Below, piece after piece: positions 1-9,446 of a stretch of 54,908 bases of DNA. Every line of letters begins with the position of its first letter. Positions within the stretch are counted from its first letter, which is position 1. Source of the DNA: Verrucomicrobiota bacterium (GTDB lineage: Bacteria > Verrucomicrobiota > Kiritimatiellia > CAJWTS01); contig JAQBYD010000022.1 of the NCBI GenBank assembly GCA_027623315.1, positions 1 to 54,908 of the forward strand, read 5' to 3'. A program made the translations under genes and the position numbers. Under the pieces are notes generated by a model. It made no database searches. It worked only from the letters and a program-made list of their open reading frames with translations, and was not told the origin of the DNA.

Positions 1-146
1 CTGTTTCGATCAAGCCTGACGGGCTCTTCGCGCTCTCGCTACGAAAAAGTGTGAGATGTCCGGGCTAAAGAGGCGGAGTCCAAATTTGGCGGTGTCAATC
101 AGGGCGAACTGAGCCCGCCGTGAGTTGCACTGCCCCGTTTCGAAAG

Positions 147-228
147 CATCCGCGACCATCCGCGCCATCCGCGGTCTCTCCCCATCTGGAGATTCGTGTA
201 GATTCGCGTGATTCGTGGGCCCCAAACA
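147..228. repeat. Dispersed palindromic repeat, copy 1 (partial)
   Basis: The leftmost 237 bases hold no gene that I can support. They contain a run of short ATCCGCG units leading into CCGCGGTCTCTCC, followed by ATTCGTGTAGATTCGCG and then GATTCGTGGGCCCC. The same right-hand arm (GTGATTCGTGGGC) recurs at about 5485, 12380 and 13151, and the CCGCGGTCTCTCC module recurs at 5597 and 12333. The left arm is not recognisable here, so this looks like a degraded or half copy. It lies just beyond the stop of the minus-strand HAD gene. Confidence 0.6.
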
Positions 229-237
229 TCGAACGTC

Positions 238-927
238 TCAACTCAGCAACTCGCACAACTCCATGAGGGACCCGATCGACTCCACGCCGTCGTGCGGTTC
301 GCCACTGTGATCCACGTAGACCGGCCGCCAGCCGGCGGCCGCGGCGCCCTGCACATCATGGTGCAGGCTGTCTCCGATGTGCACGATCGCTTCCGGCGCA
401 ACTCCGAACACCTCCTCGGTGTGTCGAAAAATCTCGGTGGATGGCTTCTCAAAGCCCACTTCGGCAGAGATCACGATATGATCAAAGAAGGCCGTCAGTC
501 CAATCCCGTCCAGCACCGTGCGCAGGCGGCTGTCCCAGTTGGACAGAATTCCCAACCGAAATCCGGACTCGCTCAGAATCTGCAGGATCTCGCACCCTCC
601 ATCGTGAAGACGCCAGTGCCCGGCGTCTCCGAAGGACGTCCACAACTCGTCGAACAGCGCATCAAAATTTTCGGGGTGTCCGAGTTCGTCGAGTATGGCG
701 CAGACGACACGGCGCCACCACTCCAATTCACTGTTCTCGCTGACGACCCCCTCTTTCCCGGAGCGCTGCACGGTGCGCCACACCTTCCGAAACCCTGCTT
801 CCAGATCCGCGGGCGCGTGATCCAACCCGTGCCGGCGCATGACCTGCGCATAGATTTCACCCACGGATGGATGCGGGTACAGCAAGGTGCCGCCGGCGTC
901 GAAGGTCACGGTACGGATCGCGCTCAT
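238..927 (-). CDS. HAD-superfamily hydrolase (HDHD3/dehalogenase-like)
   Basis: A 229-residue haloacid dehalogenase-fold protein, probably a small-molecule phosphatase of the cytoplasm; the substrate cannot be read from sequence. Motif I is FDAGGTLL near residue 10. It keeps the nucleophile Asp, but the usual second Asp (DxD) is Gly, as in some HDHD3-like members. Motif II is LSNWD, the motif III Lys lies in GFEKPS and motif IV is [10 protein letters not shown] helical cap domain fills roughly residues 20-95. The ATG overlaps the TGA of the upstream yyaL-like gene by four bases, so the two are translationally coupled. The lost acid makes classical phosphatase activity uncertain; family assignment is secure. 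Confidence 0.88.
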   Translation of the reverse strand: MSAIRTVTFDAGGTLLYPHPSVGEIYAQVMRRHGLDHAPADLEAGFRKVWRTVQRSGKEGVVSENSELEWWRRVVCAILDELGHPENFDALFDELWTSFGDAGHWRLHDGGCEILQILSESGFRLGILSNWDSRLRTVLDGIGLTAFFDHIVISAEVGFEKPSTEIFRHTEEVFGVAPEAIVHIGDSLHHDVQGAAAAGWRPVYVDHSGEPHDGVESIGSLMELCELLS

Positions 928-3011
928 CCCAACTGTCGCCCCATCTCTTCAGCATCGGTTGTCGGTGCGTTGCACGCGTTGTCCCGGCAGACGTATGCCG
1001 TCGGCTGTGCATCGAGCATGTCGTGTGACGCGATGAAGGGCGCGAGTGCGACAATGTCCCGGGAGCCATCGTCAGCCGGCTTCACAAGCAGAACGGTGTT
1101 CGGTCGATACGTTCGATTCAACTCGGCCAGGAACGGGTCCAGCGCTCCACCCGCAAGATCCCCCACGAGCACGACCTCGTGCGCGGGCCAGCAAGAGAAG
1201 CCGACCGCCATCAGGGAGACGGCATGCGAGATCGGCAGGTTTCGTACGCCACCCCCGTTCGAGCGAATCAGGGCGCCGGCCTGCTCCTCGTAACGCGCCT
1301 CACCGGTCATACGCGCGAGTCGCATCAGGTTGAGCGCTGAGACGGAGTTCCCGGACGGTATCGCACCGTCGTGGTACTCCTTCTTACGAAGAATCAGCGC
1401 CTCGGCATTGTCCGCGCTAAAGAAGTATCCACCCCCGTCGCCGTCCGCGAAGTGCGCATCCTGGTATTCTTGCAACTCCACGGCCGCACGCAAGTACGCG
1501 GGATCAAAGGTTGCCTGGTACAGCTCGATCAGCCCCCAGATCATCATGGCGTAGTCATCGAGGTGCCCGCGAATCGCCGCGTCACCGTCGCGGTAGCGAT
1601 GCAACAGGCTGCCATCGTCCAGACGCATGCGAGACAGGACGAAGTCCGCCGCATTGCGCGCCGCGCAGAGGACGGCGGAATCGCCGAACACGCGCGCGGC
1701 CTTTGCGGCGGCGGCGATCATCAGCCCGTTCCAGTCGACGAGGATCTTGTCGTCCTTATAAGGGTGCACCCGCGCCTCCCGGATCTCGAATAGCCGCACC
1801 CGGATCGACTCGCTTCGCGCGGCGAAATCATCGGGGCTGAGTCCCGCCTCGGCGGCCAACTCCTCCGCTGTCGCCGTGAGGTGTGGAATATTGTCGCCCG
1901 TCATATGCCCGCTGGCTTCATCGGAAAAGTTGCCGTCCGTTCGGATTTGGAACGTACGGATAAAGAGATCCGCGTCGTCCGCCTCGAGGATCGTGCGCAG
2001 TTCATCTTCCTTCCAGACGTAGAACTTTCCCTCCACGCCTTCACTGTCAGCATCCTCGGCGGAGAAGAATCCACCGTCCGGAGCGGTCATGTCGCGGAGC
2101 ACGTAGGTGAGTATCTCGCGCGCGGTGCGCTGATAGAAATCGTCATGGGTGACCTGGTACGTCTCGATATAGGCCATGCAAAGCAGGGCCTGGTCGTAGA
2201 GCATCTTCTCGAAGTGCGGGACAAGCCAGTCGGCATCGGTCGCGTAGCGGTGCAGTCCGTATCCGACGTGATCATAAATTCCGCCGCGTCGCATTGCCTG
2301 CAGCGTTTGTTCCACCATCGCGAGCGAGCGCGCATCCTTGTGCGCATGGTGGTAGCGCAAGAGAAAGAGGAGATTGTGCGGAACCGGAAACTTCGGCGCC
2401 CCGCCGAACCCGCCCTGCGCGTCGTCGAAGTTCCGGCTGTACATCTGAACGGCGTCCTCGAGATGACGCGGCCCAAGATCCTCCCCGCTGGAGTCAGCCG
2501 TGTTCTCGTGAAGCACTCGCGTAATGTTGTCCGCGGAATCCAGGATGCGGCTGCGCTCGTCGCGCCAGAGCTGTCCGACCTGCGGAATCAGGCCCATCAT
2601 TCCCGCCTGGTTGAATCGCGGATGCTTTGGAATGTAGGTTGCGGAAAAGAACGGCTTGCGGTCGGGGGACATCATGATCGTCAGCGGCCATCCGCCGCGC
2701 CCCGTCATCATCTGGCAGACCGTCATGTAGATGTTGTCGATATCGGGGCGTTCCTCGCGATCCACCTTGATCGACACAAAGTTTTCGTTCAGGACTTCGG
2801 CGACCTCGTCATCCTCGAACGACTCGTGTTCCATCACGTGACACCAGTGACAGGTGGAGTACCCGATCGAAAGAAAGATTGGCTTGTCCTCGCGGCGCGC
2901 CGTTTCGAACGCCTCATCATTCCACGCGTGCCAGTCCACCGGATTAAACGCGTGTTGAAGCAGGTACGGGCTCTTCTCCTTGTGAAGTCGATTGGGTTTG
3001 TGGTCGGGCAT
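924..3011 (-). CDS. YyaL/SPATA20-type thioredoxin-domain protein
   Basis: A 695-residue member of the conserved DUF255 family (bacterial YyaL, animal SPATA20). The N-terminal 170 residues form a thioredoxin-like domain with a CHWC motif at residues 54-57 in the context [14 protein letters not shown]. The rest is an (alpha/alpha)-barrel resembling glycosidase and mannose-isomerase folds, for example [20 protein letters not shown] and [14 protein letters not shown]. The biochemical role of the family is not settled. I place the start at ATG 3011 because the family begins with [14 protein letters not shown], seen here from residue 7; an open frame continues upstream but overlaps the ferritin promoter region and lacks family similarity. 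It is transcribed towards the HAD gene, with a four-base overlap. Confidence 0.93.
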   Translation of the reverse strand: MPDHKPNRLHKEKSPYLLQHAFNPVDWHAWNDEAFETARREDKPIFLSIGYSTCHWCHVMEHESFEDDEVAEVLNENFVSIKVDREERPDIDNIYMTVCQMMTGRGGWPLTIMMSPDRKPFFSATYIPKHPRFNQAGMMGLIPQVGQLWRDERSRILDSADNITRVLHENTADSSGEDLGPRHLEDAVQMYSRNFDDAQGGFGGAPKFPVPHNLLFLLRYHHAHKDARSLAMVEQTLQAMRRGGIYDHVGYGLHRYATDADWLVPHFEKMLYDQALLCMAYIETYQVTHDDFYQRTAREILTYVLRDMTAPDGGFFSAEDADSEGVEGKFYVWKEDELRTILEADDADLFIRTFQIRTDGNFSDEASGHMTGDNIPHLTATAEELAAEAGLSPDDFAARSESIRVRLFEIREARVHPYKDDKILVDWNGLMIAAAAKAARVFGDSAVLCAARNAADFVLSRMRLDDGSLLHRYRDGDAAIRGHLDDYAMMIWGLIELYQATFDPAYLRAAVELQEYQDAHFADGDGGGYFFSADNAEALILRKKEYHDGAIPSGNSVSALNLMRLARMTGEARYEEQAGALIRSNGGGVRNLPISHAVSLMAVGFSCWPAHEVVLVGDLAGGALDPFLAELNRTYRPNTVLLVKPADDGSRDIVALAPFIASHDMLDAQPTAYVCRDNACNAPTTDAEEMGRQLG

Positions 3012-3179
3012 GCCGGAAACCGTAACAGAAGGTGAACGGGAGAGGAAGGGGGCAAGCTCGCCACTCCGCGGGACGCGGGCAAGCTTACCCGAATTGACTT
3101 GCCAAACCCCTGCAGCCTGCCAGAGTTGGGATCCGCGCGATTTGCAAACCGAAACCAATACGAACAAGGAAATCCCATT

Positions 3180-3686
3180 ATGCTGAGCAAGAAGATTATT
3201 AACGAGATCAACGGACAGATTAACGAAGAGCTGTCCGCGTGGTATACCTACCTCGCGATGGCTGCGCATGCCGAGAATCTGAACTTTCCCGGCTTCGCCC
3301 TCTTTCTCCGACACCAGGCTGAGGAGGAGCATGGACATGCCATGAAGCTCTACACCTTCCTGATCGAGTGGGGCGCGGATGTCGAACTGATGACGATCAA
3401 GAAGCCGACCGGAAGTTACACGACGATGCTCGACGTCTTCCAGAAGGCCCTGAAGTCAGAGCAGCACGTTAACGACCGCGTCAACGCGCTTTACGAGCAG
3501 ACGTTCAAGGAGAAGGCCTTCGCCGCGCATCTGCAGTTCCAGTGGTTCGTCACCGAGCAGATCGAAGAGGTCAAGAACTCGCAGTGGATCGTCGAGCAAC
3601 TTAAAATGGCGAAGAACGACGCGGCCGCCATGTTACTCCTCGATCGCGAAGTGGCCAATATGGCTGCCTCAGACGACGGCGCGTAG
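3180..3686 (+). CDS. ftnA: Non-haem ferritin
   Basis: A 168-residue iron-storage ferritin, expected to form a 24-subunit shell that oxidises Fe(II) and stores the mineral. Ferroxidase ligands are visible at E17 ([10 protein letters not shown]), E50 and H53 ([10 protein letters not shown]), and in the second half around E94 and the [12 protein letters not shown] segment. No haem-ligand Met of the bacterioferritin type stands out, and the length matches FtnA-type ferritins. ATG 3180 is chosen because a good ribosome-binding site (AAGGAAATCCC) precedes it and the family begins at this MLS. It is a stand-alone gene, divergent from the yyaL-like gene. Confidence 0.93.
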   Translation: MLSKKIINEINGQINEELSAWYTYLAMAAHAENLNFPGFALFLRHQAEEEHGHAMKLYTFLIEWGADVELMTIKKPTGSYTTMLDVFQKALKSEQHVNDRVNALYEQTFKEKAFAAHLQFQWFVTEQIEEVKNSQWIVEQLKMAKNDAAAMLLLDREVANMAASDDGA

Positions 3687-3695
3687 CAGATACGC

Positions 3696-4667
3696 TCATG
3701 ACGCACATGCTGCCTGCGCCCGGAGCGCGGCTTCGGTGTACTCGAAACCGGCTTCTTCCCCGAGTAGTGTCGGCGTGCCATCCAGGATCGCATTGACGAT
3801 GTCCTGCGGGTATCGCGGCGGGCCGTCGTCATCGTCGAACGAGACCGGATCGCCCTCACCCACGCAGAGGGCTCGTCGTGTGAATCCATCCACGAGTTCC
3901 GCCAACCCCCGCGTCCCGTGAATCCGGATCTGGTCATTGCCCCAGAACCCGATTCCCGGAGGATTGCAGTAGTTGCAGACGATCGACGCCAGGGCACCGG
4001 TACTGAGTCGACAGCTCACGTTGGCCGCCATCTGCAGGTCTCCGTCCTTCGGGTTCCCGACCGACGTGTCCTGCGCGACAATCTCGCCGAAGCCAAGACC
4101 CGTGACGAATCCGATCATGCTGAACGCATGGATGCCGGTCTGCATGATCCCGCCATCGACGCCGCGATCCTGCGGCCGCCCGTCGTAATAGGGGTACGAC
4201 TTCATCGCATAGACCTGCACGATCTCGCCCAGCGCGCCACTGTCGACCACCTGCTTGAGCCCGCGTATGGCGGGCTCGTACACCATCGACGTCATGCTCC
4301 ACAGGTGCGCGTCCGAAGCCTGCCAGGCCTCGCGCAACTGCTGTAGCGCCTGCAGATCGGTGGCCATCGGCTTCTCGGCGAGCACATGCTTACCAGCGTC
4401 GAGGGCCCACTCAGTCTGTTCCGACTGATCGTGGCGTCGATCGCTACAGAGGCTGACCAGGTCGACTTCGGGATTGTCGAGGACCTCGTCTATCGATTCG
4501 ACGCGCTGCGTGCCCGCGAATACAACCGGAAACTGCGCGCGCATGGCATTGAACGCCTCCACGTCGACTCCAGAGAATGCGACGAGACGCGCGCGATGCA
4601 GGTGCTCAATAGCCCCGTGAATCTGATGACCCGAAAGGCCGTGGCAGGCTATTCCAACTTCTTTCAT
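3696..4667 (-). CDS. Gfo/Idh/MocA-family oxidoreductase (first copy)
   Basis: A 323-residue NAD(P)-dependent dehydrogenase-like protein, probably acting on a sugar or cyclitol; substrate unknown. The N-terminal Rossmann half is recognisable, but the dinucleotide loop is unusual: ACHGLSGHQIH replaces a canonical GxGxxG. The family signature AEKPMA is present near residue 98. The C-terminal half holds YYDGRPQDRGVDGGIMQTGIH, typical of the substrate-binding domain. ATG 4667 is preceded by AGGA at good spacing; an open frame extends further upstream without similarity. It runs convergently into ferritin with nine bases between stops. Confidence 0.88.
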   Translation of the reverse strand: MKEVGIACHGLSGHQIHGAIEHLHRARLVAFSGVDVEAFNAMRAQFPVVFAGTQRVESIDEVLDNPEVDLVSLCSDRRHDQSEQTEWALDAGKHVLAEKPMATDLQALQQLREAWQASDAHLWSMTSMVYEPAIRGLKQVVDSGALGEIVQVYAMKSYPYYDGRPQDRGVDGGIMQTGIHAFSMIGFVTGLGFGEIVAQDTSVGNPKDGDLQMAANVSCRLSTGALASIVCNYCNPPGIGFWGNDQIRIHGTRGLAELVDGFTRRALCVGEGDPVSFDDDDGPPRYPQDIVNAILDGTPTLLGEEAGFEYTEAALRAQAACAS

Positions 4668-4811
4668 TTTCCTGCTGGTCGCGGTATCGTAGCGACGGTC
4701 TATCTCAAATGCGGTGCGGCCTGAGGGCAGGCCGTCTCCATGGACTCTAGAGAAGGTTGATGGAGACACCGCGCACTTCCGCTGAGTCCGAGCTGGGTTT
4801 ACGACATCACC

Positions 4812-5402
4812 ATGAGCAGTAACGACGACAGATTCAAGCGCGCAATCGCCGCGATCGACGACGCCAACCGCGAAGACCCAAATCGCGAGACCTTCGAGGG
4901 CACGGAATACGCCAAGGAACTTCTGTATTCGGAGCGCATGAGTCACTGGCTTGATCGAGTCGAACCCGGTGCATCCGATGCCTTGAAACTGGCCGCGCGC
5001 GCTCAGCACATCCGGCGCTGGACGAGTCCACGATCGGACTACCCGCAAGGCAAGCGCGGCTACTATCAGTGGCGCACCAGCCTCTACCAGTTCCATGCCG
5101 ACGAAGCGGAGAAGATTCTCGTCGAGGTTGGTTTCGGGGCGGAAACGATAGACAGAGTTAAGTCCCTGCTTCGCAAAGAGCAGATCAAGCAGGACCCCGA
5201 GATGCAGCTGCTCGAAGATGTCATCTGCCTCGTCTTTCTCGAGTCCTACTTCTCCGATTTCGCACGTCAGCATGACGAGCAGAAGATGATCACCATCATC
5301 CGCAAGACCTGGCGTAAGATGTCCGAGCGCGGACACGAGGTCGCCCTGCAACTCGACTTGAACGAAGATGACCGGGCGCTGATCGAGAAGGCACTCCCTT
5401 GA
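4812..5402 (+). CDS. DUF4202 family protein
   Basis: A 196-residue soluble protein of a family of unknown function. Recognisable family features are FKRAIAAIDDANREDP at the N-terminus, AARAQHIRRWTSPRSDYP around residue 58, YYQWRTSLYQFHA around residue 84 and EDVICLVFLESYF around residue 133. The conserved His, Arg and Asp residues and the all-helical look resemble metal-dependent HD-type folds, but that is only an impression. It stands alone, divergent from the first Gfo/Idh/MocA gene and followed by the repeat region at 5420. Confidence 0.85.
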   Translation: MSSNDDRFKRAIAAIDDANREDPNRETFEGTEYAKELLYSERMSHWLDRVEPGASDALKLAARAQHIRRWTSPRSDYPQGKRGYYQWRTSLYQFHADEAEKILVEVGFGAETIDRVKSLLRKEQIKQDPEMQLLEDVICLVFLESYFSDFARQHDEQKMITIIRKTWRKMSERGHEVALQLDLNEDDRALIEKALP

Positions 5403-5419
5403 GGCACACCCAATCTCAA

Positions 5420-5485
5420 GCCCACGAATTACACGGATGCGTCTCTGCGTGAGACCCATTCGTGGAGTTCGTGTGATTCGTGGGC
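5420..5485. repeat. Dispersed palindromic repeat, copy 2
   Basis: A 66-base element bounded by inverted ends: GCCCACGAATTACACG at the left and CGTGTGATTCGTGGGC at the right, which match at 15 of 16 positions. The centre also contains a small inverted segment (GTCTCTGCGTGAGAC). It sits between the DUF4202 gene and the second oxidoreductase. The ends are nearly identical to those of the copies at 12285 and 13045. Confidence 0.75.
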
Positions 5486-5577
5486 CCGACCCCGAACCTT
5501 TTCTTCAACACGAATCTGCGCCCACGTGCGTGGCGTTGCCACCGTCAATGTTGCGATTCCTGATCACCACAACGTGG

Positions 5578-5632
5578 CTCACGCCATCCGCGTAATCCGC
5601 GGTCTCTCCGTATCTGCAGACTCGTGGGCTTC
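5578..5632. repeat. Dispersed repeat, CCGCGGTCTCTCC module (copy 3, partial)
   Basis: This segment holds CCATCCGCGTAATCCGCGG followed by TCTCTCCGTATCTGCAGA and CTCGTGGGC. The order ATCCGCG, CCGCGGTCTCTCC, ATCTG and then TCGTGGGC matches the copy at 147-228. It lies about 90 bases from copy 2. The two may be parts of one composite element, or two insertions next to each other. Confidence 0.6.
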
Positions 5633-5648
5633 GAACCCATGGTCTCTG

Positions 5649-6752
5649 TTAACTCGCGTCCAGTTCGCCTTCCTTGAGGCCGACGGGGAGTGCAGCGGGA
5701 CGTTCGCAGGTGGTTTGCAGTTCCACGTGCCGGCCGGTCTGGGACGACGCGTCGAAGGCGTGCATGATCTCGAGGGCGTGCAGCGCGAGCTCGCCGCTGC
5801 AGCGATGCGGACGCTTGTGCTCGATCGCCATCGCCATATCGGCGACGCCGATACAACGGCTGCCTTCGTAGCCGTGGGTATGCGGCTGCTCAACCCACTC
5901 CATCCGGTTCGAGGCGGTGGCCGTGCTGACCGTACCCCCGAATCCATTGGGGTCAGGCACGTGCATGCTGCCCTCGGTTCCATACAATTCGATATTGGTA
6001 TGTCGGTGCGCCCAGACGTCAAAGCTCATGATCATCGTAATAATAGCGCCGCACGCGAAATCGAGGGTGCCCGCCACATGCGTCGTCACCTCGACCGGCA
6101 GCACGTCGCCATTTCGCGCTTCACTGGTACTTGTTCTCGTTTCGAACGTCCTCTGTGTTGACGCGCATACGCGCCGGGCCGGACCGAACAGGTTGATCAG
6201 TGCCGTGATGTAATAGGGCCCCATGTCGAAGACCGGGCCGCCGCCGGGCAGGTAATAGAAACCCGGGTTCGCATGCCAACTCTCGTGACCGTGACACATC
6301 ATGAACGCCGTCCCCGCGATCGGTCGCCCGATCAGGCCGTCGTCCAACAACTTGCGGCAGGTCTGGATGCCGCTTCCCATGAATGTGTCGGGGGCGCAGC
6401 CGACGCGTAGTCCGGCGGCCTTGCCCGCCTCGACAACCTTGCGGCCATCCTCAAGCGTCACCGCAAGCGGCTTCTCACAATGGGTGTGCTTACCCGCCTC
6501 GAGGGCGCGCAACGCGATTTCCGCATGAACCTGCGGAATCGTCAGGTTAATCACGATCTCGATGTCGTCGCGCGCAAGCAGTTCGTCCACGGAGATTGCT
6601 TCGCAGCCGTACTCGTTCGCCGCGGCCCGGGCCGCTTCGGGAACAAGATCCGCGCACGCCACTACATTTAGAAAATCGTAAGTCCGGGCTCCGCCGAAAT
6701 ACGCTGAGCAGATCCCTCCGCATCCGATAATTCCCAGGCCGATTGGTTTCAT
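5649..6752 (-). CDS. Gfo/Idh/MocA-family oxidoreductase (second copy)
   Basis: A 367-residue NAD(P)-dependent oxidoreductase-like protein with an intact Rossmann loop (GLGIIGCGGICSAYFGG) at the N-terminus and the family EKPLAVT signature near residue 95. The C-terminal domain carries GGGPVFDMGPYYITALINLF, as in predicted sugar dehydrogenases. Homologues usually begin MKPIGLG, so ATG 6752 is preferred; an in-frame ATG at 6776 adds eight residues and neither has a clear ribosome-binding site. It belongs to a different subgroup from the copy at 3696 (canonical loop, longer). Divergent from the PhyH operon. Confidence 0.9.
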   Translation of the reverse strand: MKPIGLGIIGCGGICSAYFGGARTYDFLNVVACADLVPEAARAAANEYGCEAISVDELLARDDIEIVINLTIPQVHAEIALRALEAGKHTHCEKPLAVTLEDGRKVVEAGKAAGLRVGCAPDTFMGSGIQTCRKLLDDGLIGRPIAGTAFMMCHGHESWHANPGFYYLPGGGPVFDMGPYYITALINLFGPARRVCASTQRTFETRTSTSEARNGDVLPVEVTTHVAGTLDFACGAIITMIMSFDVWAHRHTNIELYGTEGSMHVPDPNGFGGTVSTATASNRMEWVEQPHTHGYEGSRCIGVADMAMAIEHKRPHRCSGELALHALEIMHAFDASSQTGRHVELQTTCERPAALPVGLKEGELDAS

Positions 6753-6938
6753 AAGGACGCGACGGTACGCATCCATCGATCAAGAATCAATCCCGATTTA
6801 CGAGGGAAACTGCGGATCAAACAGAGCCCTTAAGACCATGCATAAAGTTTCGTGAAGAAAAGTGATGACTTAGGGGTTTACCAATTCAGTGCGATCCACC
6901 AGAATAGTGCACGCATGAACAAGGAAAGGTCATGACCG

Positions 6939-7922
6939 ATGAGCCTGACACCGCAAGAACTCGAACAGTTTGATACGCTCGGATACGTGGTCAAGCCCGG
7001 GGTGTACTCGTCCTCGGACCTCGACCCGATCAAGAGGGCGATCGATGCACTCGTCACGCAGGAAGCCGAGCAACTGCGTGAGGAGGGGGCCTTGGACGAT
7101 ATTCTCGAGACGGAGCCCTTCGAAACGCGCCTTTACAAGCTCGCGCAAACCAATTTCGCGGCGGCCGAATCGATCTACGCCGCGCTGCAGGGAAAAGGCG
7201 GCGGCGGCTACAGCGGCCCGGAGATGTTCGACATGGTGCGCCACCCCGCACTGCTGTCGTGCGTCGAGAGCATCATTGGGCCGGAAATCGTAGGCTCATC
7301 CGTGTACCGCATCCGGCCCAAACTCCCGCACTGGGCTCACGGCGAAGTCCCATGGCATCAGGATTCCGGCTACACGATGGCGCATTGCGACCGCTACCTG
7401 GTGGTCACGTGCTGGATTCCACTCGTCGACGCAACCATCGAGAACGGATGCCTCTACGTGGTACCCGGCGTGCACAAAGGCGGCGTGTTTGATCATTACA
7501 CAGGCGGTCACGGCGGTTTTCTGGAGATTCCAAAGCAGTCGCTGCCCGGCGTCGAGGCAGCCGTGCCGGTCGAAATGAAAGCCGGCAGTGTGCTCTTTCT
7601 GACCAATACGACTCCGCATGCTTCCTTTGATAACAATACGGAGATCGTTCGTTGGAGTATGGACCTGCGCTACCAGAGCTCGGATGTCCCCAACAACGTC
7701 GGTGAAACTCCGCAAGACCACACGCCGGAGCGCGAACCCGTGACCATGGCCTGCTATCCGCACGAGGCTGATTTTGTGCTCCAGTCGCCATCGCAGCCGG
7801 AGCGTGTTGTAGCAACCGCAGAGGATTTTCATCGTCTTCGCGGGATATATGAACATGGCCGGGTTGAAGCGCCCGGGCGTGGCTGGACCCCCCTCGCCAA
7901 GCGCGAGACGGCCGAAACGTGA
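6939..7922 (+). CDS. Phytanoyl-CoA dioxygenase (PhyH) family protein
   Basis: A 327-residue Fe(II)/2-oxoglutarate-dependent dioxygenase-like protein. The His-x-Asp metal pair is in PWHQDSGYTMAHCD and the distal His is probably in TTPHASFDNN, followed by an Arg (RWSMDLRYQ) suited to binding 2-oxoglutarate. Bacterial members hydroxylate diverse small molecules, and the substrate is not predictable here. An AAGGAAAGG ribosome-binding site precedes the start. The stop overlaps the GTG of the next gene by four bases (GTGA), so it is the first gene of a coupled PhyH-HAD-CinA-like operon. Confidence 0.88.
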   Translation: MSLTPQELEQFDTLGYVVKPGVYSSSDLDPIKRAIDALVTQEAEQLREEGALDDILETEPFETRLYKLAQTNFAAAESIYAALQGKGGGGYSGPEMFDMVRHPALLSCVESIIGPEIVGSSVYRIRPKLPHWAHGEVPWHQDSGYTMAHCDRYLVVTCWIPLVDATIENGCLYVVPGVHKGGVFDHYTGGHGGFLEIPKQSLPGVEAAVPVEMKAGSVLFLTNTTPHASFDNNTEIVRWSMDLRYQSSDVPNNVGETPQDHTPEREPVTMACYPHEADFVLQSPSQPERVVATAEDFHRLRGIYEHGRVEAPGRGWTPLAKRETAET

Positions 7923-8623
7923 CCGAACGCGCGCCATGGGGCGTCATCTTCGACGTCGACGGCACGATGGTGGACAACCGCGACTACCATCGCCGCGCAT
8001 GGATCGAGTTCGGCGAACGGCACAACCTGCCCATCACCGCTGCATTCTATAGCCAGAATATTCACTCGAAGAGCAACGATAATACGACTCGCTTACTCTA
8101 CGGCGAAGACTGCGGTGACGACGTGATCGCACGCGTGGCCGACGAGAAGGAGTCGCTCTATCGCGACCTCTACCGGCCGGACCTGCGAGAGATGCCCGGC
8201 CTGACCCGGCTACTCGCGGACCTTGGGCGCGAGCACGTGCCCTGTGCGACGGTATCCAACTCGACTCACGCCAACATTGAACTGGTCCTCAGCGGCCTGG
8301 GAATTCGGGAGTGCTTCGACGTCGTCCTGAGCTTCACCGATGTCACGCACAGCAAACCACATCCCGAGATGTTCCTGACCGCTGCAAACCAAATGGACCT
8401 ACCGATCGAGCGCTGCGTGGTGATCGAAGATTCACCGTCGGGCTTCGCTGCTGCAGAGGCAGCGCGCGTCGCCTATGTCGTGATATCGTCCGGAGCGGAT
8501 CCGGCGCATCTGCACAAGGCTCGTCACGCGGCCGCAGTTCACCCGGATTTCACGACGCTGACCGCGGAATCGCTTCGCGTGTTCGTGGAGGAAAAGCTGC
8601 CGGCCGCACCGGCCGAGAGCTGA
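7919..8623 (+). CDS. HAD-family phosphatase, beta-phosphoglucomutase-like
   Basis: A 234-residue HAD hydrolase with complete catalytic motifs: FDVDGTMVDN (nucleophile and acid/base Asp) near residue 11, SNSTHAN (motif II), SKPHPEMF (motif III Lys) and IEDSPSGFAAAEAA (motif IV). The DSPSG form and helical cap after motif I are typical of beta-phosphoglucomutase and 2-deoxyglucose-6-phosphatase relatives, so a sugar phosphate is the likely substrate. The start is GTG, overlapping the stop of the PhyH gene by four bases. The next gene begins seven bases downstream. Confidence 0.88.
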   Translation: MTERAPWGVIFDVDGTMVDNRDYHRRAWIEFGERHNLPITAAFYSQNIHSKSNDNTTRLLYGEDCGDDVIARVADEKESLYRDLYRPDLREMPGLTRLLADLGREHVPCATVSNSTHANIELVLSGLGIRECFDVVLSFTDVTHSKPHPEMFLTAANQMDLPIERCVVIEDSPSGFAAAEAARVAYVVISSGADPAHLHKARHAAAVHPDFTTLTAESLRVFVEEKLPAAPAES

Positions 8624-8630
8624 GTGCGCC

Positions 8631-9446
8631 ATGCCGGACAAAGAAACAGTCAGCGGGTTCGGGCTCGTCATCATCGGCAATGAGATCCTCGATGGACGGG
8701 TACAAGATTCTCACTTCGTGACGCTACGCGACCTGCTGAAGACTCGGCATCACGACTTTCGATACGCACAGACGCTGCCGGACATCCCCGAGATCATCGA
8801 TGCCCAACTGCGCTGGTGCATGTCGTGCGACGAACCGTTCTTCTGTTGCGGCGGCATCGGGACAACCCCCGACGACCATACGCGGCATTGTGCTGCTCGC
8901 GTGAACGGTGTTGGTCTCGAGCTTCACCCCGAAGGCGTCCGGATTCTGGAGGAGAAGTTCGGCGCGCGCGCCACCGACACGCGCATGCGCCTGGTCGACT
9001 TTCCGGCCGGGGCCGACCTCATCCCCAATCCGTATAACCAGGTGCCGGGATTCCGCATCGGACGCGGGCATTATCTGCCGGGGTTCCCGGAGATGGCGAC
9101 CCCGATGATGGAATGGGTGCTCGATCAGTGGTTCCAGCCGGGCGCGGAGAAGTTCGCGTGCAAGCTTGTGCTTCCCGGCGCGCGCGAAGCGGACCTGGTG
9201 GAGATCATGGAGTCGTTCATCGCGGCCCATCCCGGACTCTCGTTCTCCAGCCTCCCAAGATTCGTCGACGGAGGCACGGAGGTCCACCTCGGAATCTCAG
9301 GATCCGAGGCCGACGTGCAGGCGGGTACGGACGCACTCACGACGCTACTGACTCAATCCGGAGTCCCGTTTCAAACACCCGCGGGCACGGGCAATCCATC
9401 CATCGACGCCAGTGACCGGGCGAGCACCTCTTCCGGAAGATCGTGA
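8631..9446 (+). CDS. CinA-type molybdopterin-binding-domain protein
   Basis: A 271-residue protein with the MoaB/MogA-like fold found at the N-terminus of competence/damage-inducible protein CinA. It shows [15 protein letters not shown] near residue 13, [11 protein letters not shown] near residue 80 and [16 protein letters not shown] near residue 150. The C-terminal nicotinamide-nucleotide amidase domain of full CinA is absent; a short alpha/beta extension replaces it. Stand-alone proteins of this kind are sometimes annotated as molybdopterin-binding or FAD-pyrophosphatase-like, but the reaction is unknown here. It is the last gene of the operon, and its 3' end overlaps the convergent trpB-like gene by 76 bases. 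Confidence 0.85.
   Translation: MPDKETVSGFGLVIIGNEILDGRVQDSHFVTLRDLLKTRHHDFRYAQTLPDIPEIIDAQLRWCMSCDEPFFCCGGIGTTPDDHTRHCAARVNGVGLELHPEGVRILEEKFGARATDTRMRLVDFPAGADLIPNPYNQVPGFRIGRGHYLPGFPEMATPMMEWVLDQWFQPGAEKFACKLVLPGAREADLVEIMESFIAAHPGLSFSSLPRFVDGGTEVHLGISGSEADVQAGTDALTTLLTQSGVPFQTPAGTGNPSIDASDRASTSSGRS

Noticed and set aside
5526..6161. 211-residue plus-strand open frame over the second oxidoreductase
   Set aside because: Antisense shadow of the Gfo/Idh/MocA gene; its start lies in the repeat region and it has no family similarity.
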